Origin: Aphidius gifuensis
Lineage: Eukaryota > Arthropoda > Insecta > Hymenoptera > Braconidae
Length of the DNA: 64,000 bases
Assembly (NCBI RefSeq): GCF_014905175.1
Contig: NC_057793.1
Span: 11,222,001-11,286,000, forward strand
Reading direction: 5' to 3'
How positions within the stretch are numbered: position 1 is the stretch's first letter; the number at the start of each line of letters is the position of its first letter. Below are positions 54,190-61,794 of this stretch, piece by piece. The notes beneath the pieces are model-generated. The model searched no databases, was not told the origin of the DNA, and saw only the letters and a program-made list of their open reading frames with translations. Made by a program: the position numbers and the translations under genes.

Positions 54190-56330
54190 CGGCTGTCAAG
54201 TCCCCCTATTAACTAAAAACAACCTTTATTAAATCATTTCTAATAAATAAAAAAATCAATTGTATTTAAATAATTAATATATTATTATCCCCTTTTAAAA
54301 TATTTATTTATTGATACAATTTTAATAAATAAAAACCGATTTTATTTAAATAATAAATATACTATTATCCCGTTGATAAATATTTAACATTTACATACTG
54401 CAAATTAATACAAAATCCGATTATATTTTAATAATTAGTACACTATTATTCCCTTTTAAAATATTTATTTATTTATACATAATAAATAAATAAAAACCGA
54501 TTTTAATTAAATAATAGATATATTACTATTCCCTTTTTGAATATTCATTTATTTAAACAATTGTAATAAATAAACAATTGAGTTAATATTTTGTTTATAT
54601 AATCGAGACATTATTGTTTTGATTTTTAATATTTTTATATTTAAACATTTTAAAATAAATAAACAACCGAGTTTATTTTTTTTTATATAATCGATATATT
54701 ATTATTTCGATTTTAATACCTTTTTACATTTAAACATTTTAAATAAATAAACAACCGAGTTTATTTTTTTTTTATAAATCGATATATTATTATTTCGATT
54801 TTAATACCTTTTTACATTTAAACATTTTAAATAAATAAACAACCGAGTTAATTTTTTTTTTATATAATCGATATATTGTTAATTCGATTTTGATACCTCA
54901 ATATTTAAACATTTTAAATCGAGTTTATTATTTTTTTTTATATAATCGATATATTATTATTTCGATTGTAATACCTTAATATTTAAACATTTTAAATCAA
55001 GTTTATAATTTTTTTTTATATAATCGATATATTATTATTTCGATTGTAATACCTTAATATTTAAACATTTTAAATCAAGCTTATTATTTTTTTTTTATAT
55101 AATCGATATATTATTATTTCGATTGTAATACCTTAATATTTAAACATTTTAAATCAAGCTTATTATTTTTTTTTTATATAACCGATATATTATTATTTCG
55201 ATTTTAATACCTTTTTACAGTTAAACATTTTAAATAAATAAACAACCGAGTTTATTTTTTTTTTATATAATCGATGTATTGTTAATTCGATTTTGATACC
55301 TCAATATTTAAACATTTTAAATCGAGTTTATTATTTTTTTTTATATATAATCGATATATTATTATTTCGATTATAATACCTTAATATTTAAACATTTTAA
55401 ATCAAGCTTATCATTGTTTTATATAATCGATATATTATTATTTCGATTGTAATACCTTAATATTTAAACATTTTAAATCAAGCTTATAATTTTTTTTATA
55501 TAATCGATATATTATTATTTCGATTTTAATACCTTTTTACATTTAAACATTTTAAATAAATAAACAACCGAGTTTATTTTTTTTTATATAATCGATATAT
55601 TGTTAATTCGATTTTGATACCTCAATATTTAAACATTTTAAATCGAGTTTATTATTTTTTTTTATATATAATCGATATATTATTATTTCGATTATAATAC
55701 CTTAATATTTAAACATTTTAAATCAAGCTTATAGATTTTTTTATATAATCGATATATTATTATTTCGATTTTAATACCTTTTTACATTTAAACATTTTAA
55801 ATAAATAAACAACCGAGTTTATTTTTTTTTATAATCGATATATTGTTAATTCGATTTTGATACCTCAATATTTAAACATTTTAAATCGAGGTTATTAATT
55901 TTTTTTTATATAATCGATATATTTTTATTTCGATTTTAATACCTTTTACATTTAAACATTTTAAATAAATAAACAACCGAGTTTAATTTTTTTTATATAA
56001 TCGATATATTGTTGATTCGATTTTGATACCTCAATATTTAAACATTTTAAATCGAGTTTATTATTTTTTTTATATAATCGATATATTATTATTTCGATTT
56101 TAATACCTTTTTACATTTAAACATTTTAAATAAATAAACAACCGAGTTATCTTTTTTTTTATAATCGATATATTATTATTTCATTTTTAATACCTTTTAC
56201 ATTTAAACATTTTTAATAAATAAACGATTGAGTTATTTTAAATAATCGATATACTATCACTCCCTTTTCAATATTCAACAATTTTATGTTATCAAATAAT
56301 AAACAGTCGGTTTATTCTTGATTAATCGAT
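54190..56330. repeat. Tandem array, about 86-bp units
   Basis: Over twenty copies with TATAATCGATATATTATTAT, TTCGATTTTAATACC and TTTAAACATTTTAAAT; two unit types alternate (with and without AAATAAATAAACAACCGAG), giving a higher-order pattern. Confidence 0.9.
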
Positions 56331-56559
56331 ATATTAACTATCAATAGTACATCGGTTGTGTCCAAATGATCGATAGGCTAATATCACCCCTTTAAATATA
56401 TACCACCTACATTATAACAATTAGTAATAATATCAAATTAATTTAAATTACAAATTTTTTTTTTTTTCTTTTTCTGGAATACAAAAAGTATAAATAATAA
56501 ATTTTTTTTCAACCATAACGGAAAATTAATTTCTTTCAGAAATATAAAAATTAAGATTA

Positions 56560-57420
56560 CCCTTATAAATTTTAAAATAAAATTTAATTAATTAAAATTT
56601 AAACAATTTAAATTTTTAATTATTTACAAAAAAAAAAAAAAAAAACATTGCTTTTACTGGGACTCGAACCCACGTTTATGTTAAAATCAGTTACTTTTAC
56701 AAGAAAGGAACTATCCAAATAGTTTATGAATATAAAATTAATATTATTCTTATGAATATTAAAATAAAATTTAATTAATTAAAATTTAAACAATTTAAAT
56801 TTTTAATTATTTACAAAAAAAAAAAGAAAAAAAAAAAAACATTGTTTTTACTGGGACTTGAACCCACGCCTATGTTAAAAGCATTTGCTTTTACAAGTAA
56901 CAAACTATCCAAATAAATTATGAATATAAAATTAATATTACTCTCATGAAACTTGAAATAAAATTTAATTAATTAATTAATTAAATTAATTAAAGAAATA
57001 AATCAATTTCTTTCACAATTAAGGAACTATAGATACAAAATTAATATTATTTTTATAAATTTTGAAATCAAATTTGATTAATTAAAGTTCAAACACTTCA
57101 AATTTTACTTAATTACAAAAAAAAAAAAAAAAAAAAAAAAAACATTGTGTTTACTGGGATTTGAACCCACGTCTAACTTGAAAGCATTTTCCTTCACAAT
57201 TAAGGAACTATAGATATAGAATTAATATTACCTTTATGAAATTTTAAAATTAAATTTAATTGATAAAAATTTAAACACCTTAAATTTTATTTACTTACAA
57301 AAAAAAAAAAAAAAACAAACATCGCCTTATTGGGATTTGAACTCACATTTCTGTTAAAATTGTTTTCTTTGGCAACTAATGGATCATTCAAATAGTTTAT
57401 GGATACAGAATTAATACTAC
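56560..57420 (-). repeat. Tandem tRNA-like repeats (four units, 180-300 bp)
   Basis: Each unit has, on the minus strand, a near-perfect B-box inside GTGGGTTCGAGTCCCAG (56660, 56855, 57155 and 57335 by plus-strand position) and an A-box-like TTGGATAGTTCC about 45 bases upstream, followed by a poly-T. They resemble tRNA-derived SINE monomers and lie just before gag of the following retroelement. Confidence 0.65.
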
Positions 57421-57769
57421 TCCTATAAATTTGAAAATTAAAATTAATTAATTGAAATTTAACTTGTTTGAAAATTTTTTTTTATTCTCAGAAATTTTTG
57501 AAAATAAATAATAAATTTTTTTTGTATTATTATTTTTACCCTTCTTGAATTTTTGTTTTTCCTTACCTTACAAAAATTTTATAAATAATAGTTTGAGTTT
57601 ATAATAATTTTTATTGATAAACTAACTAAAAATTTGGGGGGAATAAATAATAAAAACATTAACAAACAACAATAATCTTGCAACGAAATTCCCTTTATCA
57701 GATTTAATGGATGGTGGCCCTTATTCAGCCACATAAATTTTAGCATAGAAAATATTGTAATAATCTCTA
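57421..57769 (+). other. Leader upstream of gag
   Basis: Untranslated leader of the retroelement. No LTR end resembling 3869-5339 was found between 51510 and here, and no clear primer-binding site; a TGGTGGCCCTTATTC at 57712 is a weak candidate. Confidence 0.4.
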
Positions 57770-59398
57770 ATGTCGAGTAAAAACACGGAAATAAACCAAC
57801 CTGTAAAAAGATATAATCTTAGACAAAGAGGGGATTTGTATTACGGCCCAGACAGGAAAAAATTGTCAGGAGCAGAAGCACGATCAATTAAAAAGAGAAA
57901 TAGCTTAAAAAGTTCGGTATTACGGAAAAATCAATTCAAAAGCGGAGTAAACGAAAGTTTCAATTTAATAAACTTGAATACACCATTAAATCCAGGTAAC
58001 CCGAATTTCGAGACAAGATTATATCAAGAAGAATCAGAAAAATTAAGATTCGAACTTGAAGAAGAAAGGAAAAATAAAGAAATTTCCGAAATTAAACAGA
58101 AAATTGAAGTAGAGCGAATAGAAGCAGAGAAATCCGATTTGGAACGCAAAAACAAAGACTTAAATGATTTTTGGAGCCAAAAATTGGAAGCCGACCGTCT
58201 CGCAAAAGAAAAATTTGAAAAAAGTCAAGAAATTAAAGTTTTTGGCGAGAACGTTAAGACTAGTTCGAGTTGGCAAAGTTTTAGTTCATTAACTAAATCG
58301 TTTTTTAGCAGTAGACAAAGCCAAGAAGTCAAAAATCAAATTGACAAAGAGATTCTAGAAAAAAGACCATCGCCATTGGAAAACGTAACTAAAACGCATG
58401 AACCAGAATTAACCAAAGTTATAATTAACACCTCAATAAAAGTCCATATTAATTCGCCCGCAATAAATATACATCATCATAACGATTCCATTATAACCAA
58501 CGACGACGATAATTATAACGACAGCTACAGTAATTATATTGCAAGAAATACAACTTTGCCAGACAGCAACAGCAGTGACAGCAAGAGTGAAGCATCAATT
58601 GAACAAGAACAAGAAATATCGATAGAAAACTTGGAAGAACAATGTTGGGAAGACGAGCTTACTCAACAAGTTTTACAAGCACAAAATCTGATAGCTAAAA
58701 TTGATCTCGAAAATACAAAGAAAAAAGAAAAAGAATTAAGAACAAGTCCAGTCGCAACTAATAATTTAAATAAGGGAAATAAGAACAACGATAATAAAAA
58801 TACAGGTAATCTTAATATCGAGCCCGAACAAAGAATTCCAATAAATAACAAAATGGCGGACGCAACAGCAAAAAGATTGGCAGAGATCCAAGAAACAACA
58901 CATCTCATGACTCTTATGAACAAATTATGTAAAAGTATTTCCACTTATACAGGTAAATCACAAGAACTCACAAGATTCAGAATAGAATGTGAGGAAAGTC
59001 GAGACTATGTGGGTAAGGACCTAGAAAAGAATTTGGTTGAAATGATAGTACGTACCAAAGTAAGTAGAGAAGTACGTGATGATATGACTCAAAAAAAATT
59101 TGAAAGCATTGAAGATTTGATGAAGTCACTCAGGGAATTGATAAGCAAAACCAAAAACGAAAAAGTGTTAATCGGGGAAGCTTTCAAACTCATTCAGAGA
59201 AATAATGAACCCATAAGAAACTTCGTCAAAAGAATTCGAGAATGCACAAATTTTATTGAAGAAATGCATACACCCGCAGAAAATGAAAGACCAAAGCAAA
59301 TCAAAAATGAAATGAAAGAACTAGCAAAAAACGTACTAAGGTCGGGAATCAAGCCTGAACTTGGTGATTACATAAACTGGTCTGAAGATTATGAATAG
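57770..59398 (+). CDS. gag: Retroelement Gag (matrix/capsid region)
   Basis: 542 codons from ATG 57770. The N-terminus is basic (VKRYNLRQRG), residues about 85-150 form a charged coiled coil (EKLRFELEEERKNKEISEI), the centre is disordered and acidic, and residues about 355-540 are a helical capsid-like domain (RFRIECEESRDYVGKDL, KFESIEDLMKSLRELIS, IRNFVKRIRECTNF) of the Ty3/Gypsy Gag fold. An in-frame TAG at 59396-59398 separates it from the zinc-knuckle region in the same frame; it may be a point mutation or a read-through site. Same family as the element at 1-5339 by the pol match. Confidence 0.75.
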   Translation: MSSKNTEINQPVKRYNLRQRGDLYYGPDRKKLSGAEARSIKKRNSLKSSVLRKNQFKSGVNESFNLINLNTPLNPGNPNFETRLYQEESEKLRFELEEERKNKEISEIKQKIEVERIEAEKSDLERKNKDLNDFWSQKLEADRLAKEKFEKSQEIKVFGENVKTSSSWQSFSSLTKSFFSSRQSQEVKNQIDKEILEKRPSPLENVTKTHEPELTKVIINTSIKVHINSPAINIHHHNDSIITNDDDNYNDSYSNYIARNTTLPDSNSSDSKSEASIEQEQEISIENLEEQCWEDELTQQVLQAQNLIAKIDLENTKKKEKELRTSPVATNNLNKGNKNNDNKNTGNLNIEPEQRIPINNKMADATAKRLAEIQETTHLMTLMNKLCKSISTYTGKSQELTRFRIECEESRDYVGKDLEKNLVEMIVRTKVSREVRDDMTQKKFESIEDLMKSLRELISKTKNEKVLIGEAFKLIQRNNEPIRNFVKRIRECTNFIEEMHTPAENERPKQIKNEMKELAKNVLRSGIKPELGDYINWSEDYE

Positions 59399-60379
59399 AT
59401 TATACAACAAGCAGCAGAGAGAGAGGAAGAATTAGCCAGGAGGGCAACATTAGGCAGAGAAGAAACTAAGAAAAGAACTTTCGAAGTTAACTTTTGCCAA
59501 TTATGTCAAGAAAAAGACCACGTAGCACCACAATGTAAATTAGCTAAGCCTCAAATAGCAGGGGACGAAAAGCCTACGTCATTTAAAGAAATGAAGGTAT
59601 GCTTCAAGTGTAGACAAAAGGGACATTTTGCAAGCGAATGTACTCAAGAGTTTATCACTTTGAAACAATGCACAAAATGTAATGGTAAAAACCATTCAGA
59701 ACAAGATTGTTGGAAAAATAAGAATCAACAAAAATGCCAATTGTGTGACAGTACGGAACACATAGCAAAAAATTGCCCAACAATCGCGTCAAAACTAGAA
59801 AATGACAAAGTATGTCAGATTTGCGACATTAAAGGTCATGACGCAAAAACCTGCTATAAGATTGGAAATTATGTCCGACCACAACAAAACTACGCATCAC
59901 CAACATGCCAATTATGTGGAATAAGGGGGCATGCTGCAAGAAATTGCGGAATGCAACGAGAAAATCAACAGCGTCCGCAAGTAAGATTTAATGAAAAACC
60001 AACACCAATGTGGAATCAACGCCCTACTTGCCAACTATGTAATATAATTGGTCACCAAGCAAAAGATTGCAATCAGCGACGACGGTCAAACAATGGTTAT
60101 AATAATGGTTATAATAATGGTTACAATAATGGTAATAATGGTAGCTATTATAATGGTAATAAAAATGGCTACAATAATAATTACACGAACGGTTATAATA
60201 ATGGAAATAATATGGGTAATAATAATGGTAACATGATGGGTAATAAATATGCGGATAATAGAAAAGACGGTTCAATTCGAGGGTGCGATTTCTGCAAGGG
60301 TGATGATCATATAGAAATGAATTGTGTTAAGAAAAAATTCCAACAAAGAGTGCAGGGAAACTTGCAACCGTCCCTCTAA
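59399..60379 (+). CDS. Gag nucleocapsid with eight CCHC zinc knuckles
   Basis: Same frame as the preceding gag, after the TAG. Eight CX2CX4HX4C knuckles: CQLCQEKDHVAPQC, CFKCRQKGHFASEC, CTKCNGKNHSEQDC, CQLCDSTEHIAKNC, CQICDIKGHDAKTC, CQLCGIRGHAARNC, CQLCNIIGHQAKDC and CDFCKGDDHIEMNC. Knuckles 7 and 8 are separated by an N/G/Y-rich linker at about 60090-60250. Zinc knuckles bind and package the genomic RNA and act as nucleic-acid chaperones; retroviral Gags normally have one or two. The frame ends at TAA 60377-60379, and pol follows by -1 frameshift. An ATG at 59591 could start a shorter form. Confidence 0.85.
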   Translation: MIQQAAEREEELARRATLGREETKKRTFEVNFCQLCQEKDHVAPQCKLAKPQIAGDEKPTSFKEMKVCFKCRQKGHFASECTQEFITLKQCTKCNGKNHSEQDCWKNKNQQKCQLCDSTEHIAKNCPTIASKLENDKVCQICDIKGHDAKTCYKIGNYVRPQQNYASPTCQLCGIRGHAARNCGMQRENQQRPQVRFNEKPTPMWNQRPTCQLCNIIGHQAKDCNQRRRSNNGYNNGYNNGYNNGNNGSYYNGNKNGYNNNYTNGYNNGNNMGNNNGNMMGNKYADNRKDGSIRGCDFCKGDDHIEMNCVKKKFQQRVQGNLQPSL

Positions 60380-60393
60380 GCGAGGAGGGACGG
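60355..60393 (+). promoter_or_regulatory. Programmed -1 ribosomal frameshift signal
   Basis: Slippery heptamer GGGAAAC at 60355-60361, in the right phase (G-GGA-AAC in the gag frame), a 6-base spacer, then a perfect 9-bp GC-rich stem CCGTCCCTC (60368-60376) / GAGGGACGG (60385-60393) with an 8-base loop that contains the gag stop TAA. After a -1 slip the pol frame is open to 61794. Matches the standard X-XXY-YYZ plus stem-loop layout. Confidence 0.88.
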
Positions 60394-61794
60394 CGTAAAC
60401 TAATAATTAAAGAAATTAATAGTAAAAATATTGCGGCTATGGAGGCAACTGGTTTTATATCCGATAATAATTGCGTAATTATTAAAGAAATAGATAATGA
60501 TTTAAATAATGAAATGTTAAAAATAAATAAGAAAGTAGAGTCAATTAAAATAAATAAACCAGTTATCACCATAAATGCAACAAATTTTAACACTATTCCC
60601 TATATAGAGATCAAGCTAAATAACGGTAATGAAACGGTAAAAATGATGTTAGATTCGGGAGCAACCCCGAATTTATTAAAAAAATCTCAGGCATCAGGCC
60701 TTGAGATAAATGAAGGCGAAATAGAAACCTTGCAAGGCATATCGGAGGGCCTTATAAATACATTGGGAAAAGCTAAAATAAATATTTTGGGCAAAGAAAT
60801 AATCTGCCTAATCATTCCTGACGAAGTACCTATTAATTGCGCAGGTATTTTGGGTTCGGAATTTTTCGAATCAACAGGCGCAATTATAAACTTCGATAAA
60901 CATATATTGGAAATTAATGAAAAATCTATTGTCTTTGAAAACCCAAAAATAGAAGGGTTTATTATAGGACCAGAAATAAATATGGTCGATTTCAAAACGG
61001 TAAACGACATGCTCGAGAGAACGATGGAATCCGGAACCGGAAATTCTCTGGAGAATACCAAATTGATTTCAAATGAAAAATTATTAGAAACAAATGATAT
61101 TGATTTAAATGAAATTTCTTTGAGTAGGGTTTCAACTGAAAAATTATTAAATACAAATAATATTGATTTAAATGAAATTCCTTTGAGTAGGGTTTCAAAT
61201 GAAAAATTATTAGAAACAAATGATATTGATTTAAATGAAATTTCTTTGAGTAGGGTTTCAACTGAAAAATTATTAAATACAAATAATATTGATTTAAATG
61301 AAATTCCTTTGAGTAGGTTTTCAAATGAAAAATTATTAAAATTAAACGAAATTCCTTTGGGTAGGGTTTCAAATGAAAAATTATTAAAAATAAATGATAT
61401 TGATTTAAACGAAATTCCTTTGAGTAGGGTTTCAAATGAAAAATTATTAAAAATAAATGATATTGATTTAAATGAAATTCCTTTGAGTAGGGTTTCAAAT
61501 GAAAAATTATTAAAAACAAATGATATTGATTTAAATGAAATTCCTTTGAGTAGGGTTTCAAATGAAAAATTATTAAAAATAAATGATATTGATTTAAATG
61601 AAATTCCTTTGAATGAAAATAAAAATGAAACTAAAATTTTTAATCCATATAATAATAAAGCGTTTAATAGTATCAAAAAGAAAAAAGAAAATTGGCGAAG
61701 AAATTCTGATGTTAAAGTAAATAAAAACAAATTAGATTTTCCAAATAATACAGAGTCCAATTTTTTCGGATATGCTTCGGATAAACTCAACTAA
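60358..61794 (+). CDS. Pol: aspartic protease and repeat region
   Basis: Entered by -1 frameshift. The retropepsin active site is MMLDSGATPNLLKK near 60646, with the flap (GISEGLINTLGKA) and the C-terminal ILGSEFF and later residues (GAIINFDKHILEI). It processes Gag and Pol. After the protease comes a 21-codon tandem repeat (61066-61620). The frame ends at TAA 61792-61794, while RT lies in another frame that overlaps it from 61736; either a second frameshift or a one-base mutation separates protease from RT. Confidence 0.8.
   Translation, partial: KLATVPLSEEGRRKLIIKEINSKNIAAMEATGFISDNNCVIIKEIDNDLNNEMLKINKKVESIKINKPVITINATNFNTIPYIEIKLNNGNETVKMMLDSGATPNLLKKSQASGLEINEGEIETLQGISEGLINTLGKAKINILGKEIICLIIPDEVPINCAGILGSEFFESTGAIINFDKHILEINEKSIVFENPKIEGFIIGPEINMVDFKTVNDMLERTMESGTGNSLENTKLISNEKLLETNDIDLNEISLSRVSTEKLLNTNNIDLNEIPLSRVSNEKLLETNDIDLNEISLSRVSTEKLLNTNNIDLNEIPLSRFSNEKLLKLNEIPLGRVSNEKLLKINDIDLNEIPLSRVSNEKLLKINDIDLNEIPLSRVSNEKLLKTNDIDLNEIPLSRVSNEKLLKINDIDLNEIPLNENKNETKIFNPYNNKAFNSIKKKKENWRRNSDVKVNKNKLDFPNNTESNFFGYASDKLN
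61066..61620 (+). repeat. 21-residue tandem repeats between protease and RT
   Basis: About nine units of 63 bp coding NEKLLKINDIDLNEIPLSRV and variants (ETND/NTNN, SLS/PLS); one unit near 61329 is shortened. DNA identity between units is high, and the frame stays open throughout. Antisense ORFs here are artefacts of the repeats. Confidence 0.92.

Noticed and set aside
51510..57769. 5' LTR of the right-hand retroelement
   Set aside because: No stretch matches the LTR at 3869-5339, and no TG...CA pair with a primer-binding site could be identified by eye.
60024..60275. Minus ORF rich in Y and H
   Set aside because: Antisense of the N/G/Y-rich linker between knuckles 7 and 8.
60687..61790. Minus ORF of 367 codons and a second one of 189 codons
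   Set aside because: Antisense of the protease and the 63-bp coding repeats; the long open frame results from the repeat having no stop on that strand.
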